A DNA stretch of 64,000 nucleotides. Origin: Sphagnum compactum. Lineage: Eukaryota; Bryophyta; Sphagnopsida; Sphagnales. Made by a program: the position numbers and the translations under genes. The DNA is taken from positions 14,494,302 through 14,558,301 of the forward strand of contig OZ234497.1 in assembly GCA_965153455.1 (NCBI GenBank), written 5' to 3'. Below the pieces are notes generated by a model, which saw nothing but the letters and a program-made list of their open reading frames with translations, searched no databases and was not told where the DNA came from. Positions 1 to 12,490 of the stretch are shown here, one piece after another. The number at the start of each line of letters is the position of its first letter. Within the stretch, counting starts at the first letter, position 1.

Positions 1-13
1 CAAGCCTTGAAAA

Positions 14-1811
14 ATGTCTTCCTTAAGCACTTCAAATAGTGATGATTCCACCTCATCTTCAAGTGATGAGGATATTTTGGAAAACATGGACCAAGATGAC
101 CTTGTTCTTTTTCAAATGATGGCAACAATGGCTTCTAATAGCGATGATTTATTCAATCTACATGAGATGGAAGAAGGGGGGGGTCAATTTGTGGACCCGA
201 CCGTTGGTGTTCGGGATGTTTTAAATATAATGTGAGCCACATCGGCATTATTCAAGACTTTGACAAACTTTACATTGGAGGAATTTGACAAGTTGGCTTC
301 TCGAGTGGTCCCTACCATTAAAGCCCATGCTAGATCCACATGTGAACTTCATCTTTTATATTTCATGTTTTCAATTCTAATTTTTGGGGCTTAAGGTTAG
401 GATTTTAGATCTGAATTTTTGGGTTTAAGTTTAAGCTTCGGGTTTTTAGGTCTGAATTTTAGGGTTTTGGGTTTGGTTTTGGAGTTAGGGTTAACACTTT
501 CAAGTCTGAATTTTAGGGTTTAGGTTTAAAGGATTGATGTTAGGGTTTTCAGGTTTGAATTTAGGGTTTAAGGTTAATTTTTGTGAGTTATGATTAGGGT
601 GTAGGTTTTTGGAGTTAGGGTTAAAGTTTTTAGGTATCAATTTTAGGGTTTTGGATCTGGTTTTGGAATTAAGGTTATACTTTTAAGTCTGAATTTTAGG
701 GGTTAGGTTTAAGGGGTTGATGTTAGGGTTTTTAGGTTTGAAATTTAGGGTGTAGGTTTTTGGGGTTAAAGGAAGGGTTTTCATGTATGAGTTTTAGGGT
801 TTAAGGTTGGTTTTGGAATTAGGGTTAGCACTTTCAAGTCTAAATTTTAGGGTTTAGGTTTAAGGGGTTGATGTTAGGATTTTCAAGTCTGAAATTTAGG
901 GTTTAGGGTTATTTTTGTGGATTATGAGTAGAGTGTAGGTTTTTGGGGTTAGGGTTAAGGTTTTCAAGTTTGATGTTTTGTTTTGCATCATAATAAGTGA
1001 AGTTCCAATTGTATCAAGCAGGCCATCAAAGTTAACACATGAACAATGTCACTATGTATGCCACTTTTATGTGGAATTGGTCAAAATCCGCATTGTGTGA
1101 TGATGCAATATTCATTGCATCATGCATCAACCATGCATTTGAGGATGAGATCCAATGGCCCACACCTAAGGAGAGACTTAGTTTGGGTGCACATTTACGA
1201 GAAATTATATCAAGGTGTATTAGGTTTATTGATGGCACTCTGATTGAAATTCGCAAGCCTTGGCAGAATGAAACACATGGCATATGGTTTAATGGGTGGA
1301 AAAATATACATGCAATGAACAACACTTTCCTTATGGACCATCATGGGTTGTTCATCTACATAGACATTGGTTATCCTGGCTTTTATTACGATGTGACCAT
1401 CTTGCGACACTCTAATGTTTACAAAAATTGGCGTCAATACTCCACCCATGGTGATGACTATTTTGAGTACCTATTGGGAGATCCAGGTTATGTGGGTGAG
1501 AAGATGTTTATTATGCAAAGAATAGGGTGACGAAAGTTAATGCCATATGTTAACCATGCTGAAGTGCGAGTTTAAATAAAATGCATGCAAGTTTTAGGAT
1601 ACAAGTGAAGTGGGGCATAGGCGGGTTGAAAAGAAAGTGGAGGTGTTTCATGAAAAAATTTGATTCAACCAAACCAAAATATGCACATTTGTTTCAAACT
1701 GCAATTCCCCTAACTAATTTCTTACACAAAAGACACATGGACCTCACATACGAAGTTGTTGGTGATCTAATTACTAACCTAGCCGCATGTGGTTGGGTTG
1801 GGGACTTTTAG
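14..1811 (+). pseudogene. Decayed PIF/Harbinger DDE transposase
   Basis: Remnant of a plant PIF/Harbinger (DDE_Tnp_4) transposase in pieces. Positions 14-235 encode an acidic Ser/Asp-rich N-terminus and stop at a TGA. The same frame continues to about 350 with a stretch containing LEEFDKLASRVVPTI and HARST, typical of the family's N-terminal part. A telomere-like array then interrupts it. Coding similarity resumes near 1005 (SSRPSKL) and in 1039-1530, which has FMWNWSKS, FIDGTL, MNNTFLMDHHGLFIYID, DVTILR and LLGDPGY. After a frameshift, 1566-1811 carries NKMHASFR, WGIGGLKRKW and LTNFLHKR. The segment that should read V-E-W-G-I-G-G has Lys (codon 1608-1610), so the likely catalytic Glu is lost. 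Family membership rests on recognised motifs. Stops, frameshift and the changed residue make it inactive. Terminal inverted repeats were not located. Confidence 0.88.
358..985 (+). repeat. Degenerate telomere-like (TTTAGGG) satellite inside the transposase
   Basis: G-rich strand array of variants of TTTAGGG, such as TTAGGGTTTAGG and TTTTGGGGTTAGGG. It has a longer period of roughly 150-190 bp: GGTTTTGGA(A/G)TTA followed by CACTTTCAAGTCT-like sequence recurs near 474, 659 and 811. It lies exactly between the parts of the Harbinger gene that encode HARST and SSRPSKL. It could be an expanded intron or an insertion; no confident splice sites frame it. Confidence 0.75.
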
Positions 1812-2009
1812 CTATAGGTGCAAAATGTCTTTAACCCCTGATTTGAATTCTTCTTCCATGATAACACCTAATTCTTTAACTATTTCAGATTACTAATCTT
1901 CATTTTATTCAACATTTCAATTGTTGATTTCCACCTTGCCAACTAGGAAGGCATCTCGAATTTAGGAAGTTGTTGAAAAGAAGGATGCCACTATTGCCAT
2001 GCTCCTAGA

Positions 2010-2617
2010 TTAGCGTTGCAGCATCTTTGATTTTGTCATTGATTTTTCACCATAACTTATAAATGGTGTAAAGTCCAAAGATGGGCTAGTATATGATGTA
2101 GCATTTATAGGTTTAAACCAACTATAACCTGGGGTTTTAGGTATAGGTATAAATGGGCCATCAATTAGATTTTGACGTCTTTTTAAAACGTTCCTTGTTG
2201 CATACCCATTTGTGGTCTTCAAGTGTTCAAGCATTTGATCACATTGCAATGTTGTTTTTTTCGAACCTTCTTGATTTGAAGTTCCTATTTTTAATTCCTT
2301 CATAGTGCCCCATAATCGGTCCTTGAAGGTTTCTTCCTTAAGGTATGAACTAGGATAAGTGGTTTAATAGTCGGTGTAAACTTGCTTCCACACAATAATA
2401 GGAATAAGTTGAATAACATGCTTCTTATCCAAGCTATAGTTTGCAAGTGTAAGTTGTAAGAAGTTGCCATGGTGTTGAGTTGGACAGAATCAACAAGTTG
2501 CCTTGGTATCTTTTCCTTCAGATGAGGGGCTTTAGATCTATGCAATGCCATAGATTCAGATAATTATGTCTCTGGTACCTTTGACTTTGAGGTTGTACTT
2601 GCCCAAAATTCAGCCAT
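2010..2617 (-). pseudogene. Broken ORF, possible Harbinger companion protein remnant
   Basis: Reading from an ATG at 2617, an open frame is broken by a TAA after 17 codons and then continues to 2300. A second frame runs from 2303 to 2010. Some stretches, for example the Trp/Arg-rich segment followed by basic residues, loosely recall SANT/Myb-like second proteins of PIF/Harbinger elements, and the neighbouring dead transposase makes this plausible. No motif is decisive, so the identity is a guess. It could equally be chance open frame. Confidence 0.25.
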
Positions 2618-3805
2618 CCCTAAAAACATGTACAAACAAATAATGGACCATTCACTGAAGAAGTCACAAAAATAAGCTTTTTTTACTAGTGCCTTGATTC
2701 CACCTATATCATTACTACTAGTACATCTCATTAGGTTCTAGAATTCTAATAAATTATTATTAGTTAATTTGATTAGAAACATACCCCTTTTCACATGCGC
2801 TTATTTTTCATTGAAAGACACGAGGTTTCAAAACTCAATCCCAGTGGAATTTTATTTTTTGGATATCTTTAAAATTATTTATGATTATTATTAAAAAACA
2901 TTTGTGATAGGTAACTAAATTCTATCACTCCACTGACGTATATGACCTTTGTATGAGTCAACAACCCTAAGTCCTTGTAAGGTTTCCTAATATGGTTAAG
3001 TAATCTCACTAATATCAAGGCCACATGTACTAAAGCTATGTAGTGAATGTTTTTTATACAAGTATGATTTGTGTGCAAAACTTGAAAAAGTAAACAATGA
3101 AATTGAGAATATGAATTAAAGTTTTGACAATTTATGGCACACTTGCCTTAACAAAAGATTGGACATAATGTGAAGAATAACAACTAGCTTACTTGGTGGC
3201 ATATTTTATTAATGTTAATCATTGATTGAAAAGCCATCTTGATGTGCTTAAAACCAAAGCTTGTGGATGTACATTCACATCTTTCATGCCTAATTTTGCT
3301 ATAACATACTTAAAGTAATGGCACCCAAGCTTTATGCATCCACTAATCGGATGATAATAAATAGTTGTGTTATTATTCATTTGCACAATGATCACATTTA
3401 AAAAATTAAGTAGGTCAACGGTGACATAAAACAAAACATGGGAACCTTTTTTAGAATCTTATAGTTTGGAGCATAATGTACTTGGAACATAATCTTATTG
3501 TCCGTAAGATTATGAATTGTCATCCAAGTGACATGTGGCCAGTTGAAGAGCACCAACATTAGCAAGCCTACTATGCTTTTTAACATGGCAAATAATGTGA
3601 CATAATCATTTAGCACAAATGTTAACATGTATATGGTGCAACCCACATGAAATGTTTAGGTTTAGGTCAACATCAAGTTTTTTTTTAAAGGGTGAATTTT
3701 TGCAATTTGGTGAATTTCTTTTTGGAAAAAAATGAAAAAAAAAATCATTTTGGGAATTGCAATGAAATCTTTTAAATTTATGATTTTTTTCACCATATTT
3801 CAAAA

Positions 3806-3975
3806 TCTAAAAAATAAATTAGCCACATCTAGACCTAGGCACTTCCCAGGTTGCAACTTGTAGCAACACTTTTGTAAAAATGTTACAACTCATTTAGGAC
3901 GGTCATCATTTAATGCTAATTAATGTAAGGGATCCTTGCCAATGGACCTACTTGAGGAATTTGGGAACGAAAAAA
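3806..3975. repeat. Dispersed repeat module A, copy 1
   Basis: Begins with AAATTAGCCACATCTAG, continues through TTTTGTAAAAATG and TAATGCTAATTAATG, and ends with GATCCTTGCCAAT, GACCTACTTGAG and a poly-A tract. The same order of words occurs 31 kb away at 34666-34782 plus 35289-35352, where it is interrupted. Element class is unknown; both copies carry many substitutions. Confidence 0.6.
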
Positions 3976-5159
3976 AAAACCTGGGCATCGAATTTCCACA
4001 AAAATGAATATTATTTTTAATATGGCACATTAGGGAGCCCACGAAAAGTAATATTATTGTGGTGTGATATTTTTGATAATATGACATTATGGTTTCGTTT
4101 TTTTTGGGTGTGAAATTTCACACAATTGCAAAAAAAAATGAATGAAATGGGAATATTCGATTACATATTCTCTATTTTAAAAAAGGCATAAATTGCCAAT
4201 TTTCAAAAAATTAATTGAAACCCCCCTTTTTTTTGGCTGCATTTCTATTTGGATTTTAGAGGAAGGCAATTTTTTACCAACTCTCAACATTTTGGACAAG
4301 TTCTACAAACATGTCACAATTTAGTGTTAAATCGTTCTTGGGATGCTTGCATATGACGCAACATCATAAATTTGAGAAAAAAAACACTAAGTATGACATC
4401 ATGGAAATATAGCTAAAATTTTCAACACAAAAATCATAAAGCATACCTTCAATTTCAAACATGAACACTCTTGAAAATATGATAAATTTCTGTGAAAGAT
4501 GAGCAAAATGTGAGACAAAGAAGATGAAATAAGAATTACAAAACTCTTCTTTTGATTGAAAGTAAGACTACAAATATGTTTGAAATTGTCTATTTGAAAT
4601 TGCCATCTTCATCTATTGAGTTTGCCCCCAAAAAACCTTTGAATGTTTACCACCTCTATTCTTCCAAAGCTTTGTGGTTTAATGTTAAACTAGACAAAAT
4701 TAGAAATCATCTCACATGAATGAAGAAATTCTTGAGGTTTTGGTTTGGAGAACATTTTTACATTTGAAAATGTCAAATTGGACAACATTTTGCTTAAGAC
4801 TAAAGCATTCACCTACAATCAAGGCTTGTATTGACAACTGAGAAAAGTTTGCACAAACTTGTTTTTAAAAGTATAAATTTGACTCAAATTTGGTAATTTC
4901 TGGGGAAAATTAGGCCAAATATTTTATATTAAAATTGGGAAAAGAAAAAGAAAAAGAAAAACCTGCAAGGGAAGTGCAAAGTGAATTAACATTAAGTACT
5001 TAATATGGAAGCTTGGTGATTGTCAAGAAATCTTTCTTTGGGTGGCATTAATTTTAAATCCTAGCCTTACTTGCATACCAAGTTAGGCCCAAAATTAAAT
5101 AAAAGGGAATTTAGTGCCTCATAAATACATGTTTATTTTGCTTAATGTCCATTGGATTA

Positions 5160-5480
5160 CCCACTATTTTTTCTTTCAAAAACCAATTTTTTGGTAATTT
5201 AATTGAATTTTCCATGACAACAACTACTCAAAATTCAATATCTTTTGCACCTATAGAGGTCTAAAAATTTCCAAATCACTTTCATTAAATCTTATTCATT
5301 GAAGGCTTTCCAACAATACCAAGAGTGTGCCCAAATTTCAAGAATATAATCATGAGTTTTGATTTAAATGAAATTTACAATGAAAAAATTGCTCATTAAT
5401 TCAATAACTTTTCCATAGGGAGGTCACATAAAATTACACTTTCAACGGTGGGGATTTTTCATTTCTTGCCCAAATTACAC
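5160..5480. repeat. Dispersed repeat module B, copy 1
   Basis: Shares a series of words with 34885-35130, including a C-A-A-C-A-A rich segment, ACTCAAAA, TCAAT, a T-rich hexamer tract, CTTTCCAACAA, ACCAAGA and AGTTTTGATT in the same order. This supports a second dispersed repeat related to the block nested inside copy 2 of module A. Similarity was judged by eye and is diverged. Confidence 0.45.
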
Positions 5481-5778
5481 ATTTTAACTATCAAAAGATT
5501 CAGATCGAAGTGCCTTGCAACTCTCTACTACGTTGGAATTTCAAAAATGCAATAATCATTATTGGGAGGTTATACCTCATTCTTATGGAAGAACACCACC
5601 TCAACTATACCACAATTTTGAAAAATAAAAAGAAAAGAAAAACACTAGAACTCTTTCAAGTTTTTTTACATTTTTCTATGGTATTGGTTCACCCAAGCTA
5701 GGCTAGCTCTCCGGGGTGCAACACATAAGCAAGTAACACATAAGTAGGTATACCTAACGTGGTAAGTTCGAACCAAAA

Positions 5779-5905
5779 AAATTCTACCTTTTAAGCTTTG
5801 ATGTGTTGGATATATGTGAATGTAAAATTCCACCTTTAAGCTTTGATGCTTTGGATATATATGAACATAAAATTCAACCTTCAAGCTTTGATGCTTTCTT
5901 CTTCG
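5779..5905. repeat. 45-bp tandem repeat, about 3 copies
   Basis: AAGCTTTGATG recurs at 5793, 5838 and 5883, giving a 45-bp period. Copies differ by a few substitutions. No coding meaning is apparent. Confidence 0.8.
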
Positions 5906-6428
5906 ATAGCTTGATTGATGCTTTGGGGGACCATTGAACACAATAGAAGTCATACACATTCAGACAATGCCAAAGGTATCTATCATTTGTGGGACCACAA
6001 AAAAGAAGTCACATGGATAATTCAGACAATGCCCCCAAGTGTAAACCCATGTTTAAAATACATAAATAAATAAATAAATAATTGTTTAAGTTGATAGAAA
6101 AAAGAGTCAAGGCTAAACCTTTATAGGCTATTAAAAAGTTCTCCTATCTTTGCACAATTTTTCATTGCCGATAGAGTTATATCCGGAAAGTAACCCTGTA
6201 TTCACTCACCCTGTCTTTGGGCCCCCCCCTTTCACTCCCTATCCCCTCTTTCAGTGACATTTTCAATAAATCTCAGTATGCAAATGCTATACAACTCACT
6301 ATGAAATGCTGATGCTCAGCATTTAATGCACAAGGTTCGAGAGTAACTACAGTAGTTGTACAGTTAGGAGCAGTGAAAAAATATATATGTAAGCAGCAGT
6401 GGAGGCGCTCAAGAAAAAGGAAAGACAG

Positions 6429-6490
6429 GATGAAACTCAGTGTACCACCAAAATTGATGATGAAACTCAGTGTACCACCAAAATTGATGG
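6429..6490. repeat. 30-bp perfect tandem duplication
   Basis: TGAAACTCAGTGTACCACC occurs at 6431 and 6461, giving two back-to-back 30-bp units with no visible differences, so the duplication is probably recent. Confidence 0.85.
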
Positions 6491-7696
6491 TTTCAGCTAC
6501 TGAAGATAAGGAGCCAGCAATGACTTCCCAACAGATGTCCCTACATCCTTAACTAGAGCTTGGGAAAAACCAACAAGTGTTGTTGTGGATGTGGAAAGGG
6601 TAGTGGGTAGCTAATAGTATCTTACATGTAATCTCCAAAAGCAACTCCCCCCCCAATGCCCATTAGTCATTTATTCTCTCCACTAGGTACACCTCACCCA
6701 CCATTCACATTTGACAAAAGTTGGCAAAAATACTACTATTTTATTATTATTATTATTAGTAGTATTATTATTGTTATTATTATTATATATGGGGTCCATT
6801 AGCCCCTTTTTTAATATTTCCAAAAATTTCAGCAATAAAAATAAATGCAAAAGGTATAGCCATAAAATTTCAAATATAAGGAGAATCTTATGGTTTTGCA
6901 ATATTATTATATTATTTATATGGGGTCCCATATCCCCATTTTTAATATTTCAAAAAAATTCAACAATCAAGAATGAATGCACAAGGTATAGCCATTTTTA
7001 AAAAAAAGTATAAGGTTAATTGCGGTTTAGACTAAACTAGCCTACAAGTTGAGAGTTTGATGACCAACTTGTTTTTAAATTTCTTTTCATTTATTTATTT
7101 TTGGCATGTTCCAAAATTGTAAACTTGCTTACAATTTGTAAAATCCACTTTGCCATTGCTAGAAAATTTACATGTTATTACATGTTGTCCAAATATACTA
7201 GGAAATTTGTCACATACTTTCATGTACAAGGTAAAGCACCCTTACATGGGAAAGGATTTCATAAGTCGAAACTTGAAAATTGAATGAATTTTTTTCATCC
7301 CATTTATATGGGTTTCATACACGTTTTAAACTCATGACATCTATGTGCAAAATTTATAAATCTATGAAAAATATATTTCACAAGGTTTTCATTATTAAAT
7401 CGTTGAATGCAAAGTTTATGATTTTTGTTTTCAAAATAAAGTTAAAATTGATAATTTTTTATTCCAATTTTTTTTTAAACCCTAAAAATGAGGGTTCCTC
7501 TTTCAAAACCAAATAATCACCAAACATTTTATAACAGATCAACAACAATAGGTTAGATATGTGTTTGTTAATTTGGATGTGATCATGCCATAAACTTTTC
7601 AAAATAGTGGCCCGCTTGCTTTGGTTGTGATAAAATTGGATGCTTGTTTTGAGTCAATTGTGGATGAACCTCAACTAAGTTGATATCTTGTTCCAC

Positions 7697-7776
7697 CTCG
7701 ACAACCCATTTGTAAAAAGTTGGTTTTATATGTAGACTCGACAACCCATTTGTAAAAAGTTGGTTTTATATGTAGA
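7697..7776. repeat. 40-bp perfect tandem duplication
   Basis: CTCGACAACCCATTTG begins at 7697 and again at 7737. The two 40-bp units appear identical. Next to it are TAGGTAG/CTACCTA words. Confidence 0.85.
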
Positions 7777-9972
7777 TAGATACGTAAGAAAGTAGGTGAC
7801 CTTGAGGTAAGTAGGTGGTTCGTACATAGATAAGGTTTTCTTTTGCTACCTATCTATCTACCTATTACCAACTTGCGAGCAACTTGTGAACAAGTAAATA
7901 ATAAAAGAAGCAATTGGGATAACCATCGTGGTTATTTAAAGAATAAGACCCAATAAAAAATTGTTTCCTAATCAATTGTCATCCATCATTCATGGTGCAT
8001 TGGTGGGTGTTGATTCACTTGGGCCCAAAATTCATGAATGAAAATCATTTTTTTTTCCTAACTTATGAAATTTTGCCAAAAAATGAAATTAAGTATCGAC
8101 TACAATTTTGGGCCCAAAATTCATACTAACATTTGCTGAAAATTAATTTATTTTTTAACTTACAAAACTTTGTCAAAAAGCGAAATTAAATATTGTCTAG
8201 ACTTGTCACCCCACCCTTCATAAATCAAAGAGTGCAAGAATAGCACATGAACAAATGAGTTTGCACTCATTCACACTAATGTTCAAATCTTTTGTTGCAT
8301 CATCATTGTTAACCTTTGTTCAAAATTTTCTTAAATCATAAAAAGAAAAACATGAAAAACATAAATAGAATTGCATGCATGGAAGGGGGAACAACTCTAG
8401 AAGCATTAGAAAGTTAAGGTTCGAAAGGACATAAAGATCTACACATTTCCACATATCAATAGAAAAGAAGAACAAGATCAATGTGTTTGCATGCTCAATC
8501 TCTTTTGTCTTTTACTCGTGAGTTCTTTTCTTAATATTTTGTTTGCTTTTAGATGATGATTGCATGACTATTTTACAAGGTATGCTCCCTTTTTTTTCTT
8601 CTCACAACAAGAAGTTCAACTTAGGAATTGTTGTAAATTGACTTAAAGAATTTTAGCCCAATGTGTTAGAAGTAGTGAAAAAAATATCAAATTAGGTTGA
8701 AGTCAATTCTTTTTTTTAATTTTGATTTGCATGTCAAGGTTGTTGAAAATTTAGTTTGAGTGTGCAATTTTGCACCAAATTTGATCACAATCTCAAAAAT
8801 GTGAGCGATAGGAAAAGAGAATGTCAAAACACATACCATTAATGACGTAATAGTAACTTTGTCTTCCATCTTCAGAACAACTAATGGTGTTTTTTTGTTT
8901 GTAGCTATACTTACAACAAAATTTCCACAAGAAGTTCACGATTTTAAATTTCACAAAGACAAAATTGATCACACTTCCATTTCAAAACAATTTTGATTCC
9001 CTATTATTGAAAGTTTGGTATGAAAGAAGAAAAGTGCTTGAGTTCATGAATCTTCTTGTCGAAAACATTGAGGTGGTCCATCATTGTGATAAGCTTGTAT
9101 TAATATGCATTTATGCTAAGTGATTAAGATTTAGAGATGATTTATTTAAACACTACCATAGAAACAATAAGAGAGAGGAGAAAAGAAAAACCACCACTCA
9201 CATTACCACCATTTCTTGTCCATTGTAATCATTTAGTACATGAGCTTCCACGCTTAGATCACACCACTTTCACAACTCCATTGTAACGCTTTGTCCTCCT
9301 AAAACATATTGATGTCCAACATGTTGTCTCCTTTTATGTCGTTTGCACAACAAAAACAAAAAAACACAAAATATAACCAAAGGAAAAATTAGTTTAACAA
9401 TCTCTAAGTTCCTTTGTCAAAATAGTTTTCACACATTTTTTGCGTGGTTTTGTATGACAAAACAACCTTCATCTCTAGTCATAAGAGCTTCATTGCAACA
9501 CCTTCAACACGAAAAAAAACAAACATTAAGAATTGACCTTAATTAACACGTTTCTTGTGCAAAGGATGTGTGATGTTGATTTGAAAATAGTTGTACTAGG
9601 TATTGACTTGGATTTTTTTATATTTTATTTTGGCAATTGGAAAGAATTCATCCTCTAAGTAATGGGTGGTAGTAGGTACGGGCAATTGCCACATCACAAA
9701 AAATTTCCTCAAGATTGTTTTTTGGCCAATATTCCACAAAACGTGGGGAAGGATTGGTGAAAAAACAACATCACTTTCATTGCCATCATCACTAGTACTT
9801 TGAGAACCAAGGTTTTATGTTTTGCCATTTTGGTGATGTAGTTGAAATGGCATTCATGCATAAGGAAGTTTAGCCAAATGTAGGGTCATTTAAGATTTAA
9901 AATATATTAAAATTACTAGCTCCAAAGTTCAACAACATGTGACCAACCAAGGGGGTTTGGTTTGGTGCTTTT

Positions 9973-10735
9973 TCCACTCGTTCTTTAGTGAAGGTTTATA
10001 GCATCATTTAAGTAAATTAGTATGAAAATAAATTTTTTTTCCCACTAGTCTTGTAATGAAAGTTTATAGTATCATTTAAGTAAATTAATATAAAAATAAA
10101 TTACTTTTTTCCACTAGTCCTTTAATGAAGGTTTATAACAATCATTTAAGTAAATTAATATGAAAATAAATTAAATTTTTTCCACTAGTCCTTTAATGAA
10201 TGTTTATAGCAATCATTTAAGTAAATATATGTGAAAACAAATTACTTTTTTCCACAAATCCTTTAATGAAGGTTTATAGCAATCATTTAAGTAAATTAAT
10301 ATGAAAATAAATTACTTTTTTTTCCACTAGTCCTTTAATGAATGTTTATAGCAATCATTTAAGTAAATATATGTGAAAACAAATTACTTTTTTCCACAAA
10401 TCCTTTAATGAAGGTTTATAGCAATCATTTAAGTAAATTAATATGAAAATAAATTACTTTTTTTTCCACTAGTCCTTTAATGAATGTTTATAGCAATCAT
10501 TCAAGTAAATATATGTGAAAACAAATTACTTTTTCCACAAATCCTTTAATGAAGGTTTATAGCAATCATTTAAGTAAATTAATACGAAAATAAATTATTT
10601 TTTCCACTAATCCTTTAATGAAGGTTTATAGTAAATCATTTAAGTAAAATTAATATGAAAATAACTTACTTTTTCCACTTGTCCTTTAATGAATGTCTAT
10701 AGCAGTCATTTAAGTAAATTAATATGAAAATAAAT
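9973..10735. repeat. 70-bp minisatellite, about 11 copies, with dimeric order
   Basis: Units of about 70 bp contain TCCTTTAATGAA, GTTTATAGCAATCATTTAAG and a T-rich tract followed by CCAC. Copies begin near 9973, 10041, 10115, 10183, 10253, 10324, 10395, 10468, 10536, 10605 and 10675. In the middle, two forms alternate. Form A has CACTAGTCC, GAATG and AAATATATGTG. Form B has CACAAATCC, GAAGG and AAATTAATATG. The alternation gives a dimer period of about 142 bp. Confidence 0.9.
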
Positions 10736-11404
10736 AGAAATTTAAGTATCAATCACATATTTGGCTAAAATGCTATATATAAACCAATAGGGAAATCTGG
10801 AAATTTTGTGAGAATTTAAATATTTTAATTTTGATTTTTCAAACTTGGCGACTTGAAAAGCAAGAGAACACATATTTCTAGCCACTTTGAAAAAGTATTT
10901 AGCCACCTAAAATTTATTTTAAAAATTTATTAATAATAAAATTATTAATTTTTATTTATAAAAAAAATAAATTAAATATTAAATTTAAAAAAAAAAAAAA
11001 AAAACCTGGCTCTGAGCTTTCCTTTGCTTCCTCCCTTCCCTTCCCTTCCCTTCCCTTCCCTATCCTTTGCTCTTGCTTTGTGCCTGCATGCTCCCGCTGC
11101 CCTGCCCTGCAGCAAGCTAATCTTAAGCTCCAGAATCATTTTTTTTGGCTTTTTCATTGTCTCCTCTCACAATTTGCTGTTGTTAGAGAGAGTCCAGATC
11201 CACACAAAGTTTCGTTGTAGATCACCAGCAATTTCATGAGAGTGCAGTTGTGGTGTCCTTGCACCCATCTCTTTTCAGAACTGGAAGGATCAGATTTGTT
11301 GCTGTTACAGAAACAAGAAGAAGAAGAAGAGGAGGAGGAGGAGGAGGAGGAAGAAGAAGAGGGAATAGGGAAAGGAGATCTAGAACTACAAGAGCAAGAA
11401 CAAG
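10736..11404 (+). promoter_or_regulatory. Upstream and leader region of the aldehyde dehydrogenase gene
   Basis: AT-rich DNA to about 11000, then a poly-A run, a CCCTT-rich pyrimidine tract (11030-11065) and a GAA/GAG microsatellite at about 11317-11363 just before the start codon. The CT and GA tracts are typical of plant 5' leaders, which is family knowledge. An upstream ATG at 11236 opens a frame that overlaps the main start (see separate entry). No TATA box or transcription start can be fixed with confidence. Confidence 0.5.
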
Positions 11405-11493
11405 ATGGCAGCTGCTGCTTTGGGTATGAGTCATGTACGAGGAATTGGGGGTTGCTTAGTGAGGAGAATGCTGGGAATGTCTTCTTCTTCTAG
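11236..11493 (+). other. Upstream open reading frame overlapping the ALDH start
   Basis: An 85-codon frame begins at ATG 11236 and runs past the ALDH ATG (11405) in another frame, ending at 11493. Its middle is poly-Glu, because the GAA/GAG microsatellite is read in the glutamate frame. If the transcript starts upstream of 11236, ribosomes starting here would bypass the main ATG, so it could lower ALDH translation. The peptide itself resembles no known protein. Whether it lies in the mRNA is not known. Confidence 0.4.
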
Positions 11494-12455
11494 TGGGGTA
11501 ATCCCAGGTGGTTGTGGTGGTTCAAGAGGAGTAGCTGTAGCTTTGCAGCAGCAGCAGCAGAGTGCAGGTTATGCTGCAGGGGCGTCGGCTGCGGCAGAGG
11601 ATTGGGATGTGACGGCTTCCAAGGCGCCAGTGGAAGTGAAGTTGACGAAATTGTTGATAGATGGGGAGTTGGTGAACGCGGTTTCAGGGAGGACTTTCCC
11701 GACTGTCGATCCTCGTACCGAAGAGGTGATAGCACACGTAGCGGAGGGAGATGAAGAGGATGTGAATATAGCAGTGCGAGCTGCAAGGAAAGCTTTCGAT
11801 GAAGGACCGTGGCCGAAAATGCCAGCCAGCCGAAGAGGAGAGATTCTGTTCAAGTATGCAGACTTGCTAGAACAGCATACGGAAGAGCTTGCGGCTCTAG
11901 AGACACTAGATAGTGGGAAAATCTACGAGCAAGTGCGATACACGGAACTTCCTCTTTTCTACAAGCATTTCCGCTACTACGCAGGTTGGGCTGATAAGAT
12001 CTACGGCCAAACCATTCCTGCAGATGGCCCTTTCATGCAATACACGCTGCATGAGCCTATCGGAGTTGTGGGGCAGATCATCCCTTGGAATTTCCCCTTG
12101 GTCATGTTCTGCTGGAAAGTTGCTCCTGCTTTGGCTGCTGGCAACTGTGTCGTGTTGAAAACCGCGGAGCAAACCCCTCTCTCTGCTATCCTGGCCGGCA
12201 AACTTGCACTTGAAGCTGGCATTCCCCCTGGTGTGCTCAATATCATCTCTGGTTTTGGCCCTACTGCAGGTGCTGCCATCGCCAATCACATGGATATCGA
12301 CAAAGTCGCCTTCACAGGTACCCATCTCTCTCTGTCTCTCTCCTTTTCACAGGTACCCATCTCTGTCTCTGTCTCTCTCTTTCACAGGTACCCATCTCTC
12401 TCTGTCTCTTTCTCTTTCACTGGTATCCATCTCTCTGTCTCTCTTTCACAGTTAC

Positions 12456-12490
<35 letters not shown>

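Larger units (their letters stand above)
2618..9970. other. AT-rich intergenic stretch with short repeats, no gene
   Basis: Long AT-rich DNA with many homopolymer runs of A and T. No open frame here has recognisable protein motifs. It contains dispersed repeat modules near 3806-3975 and 5160-5480, several short tandem duplications listed separately, an ATT microsatellite at about 6737-6786 and a small patch of TACCTA/TAGGTA words at about 7780-7870. The rest looks like old, unrecognisable repeat DNA. Confidence 0.6.

Noticed and set aside
6711-7001. Open frame of 96 codons rich in Leu and Ile
   Set aside because: It is translation of an ATT microsatellite and AT-rich DNA, with no protein features beyond low complexity.
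11490-12325. Open frames on the minus strand opposite ALDH exon 1
   Set aside because: They are shadows of the real coding exon. They show no protein motifs, and the plus-strand frame is a clear aldehyde dehydrogenase.
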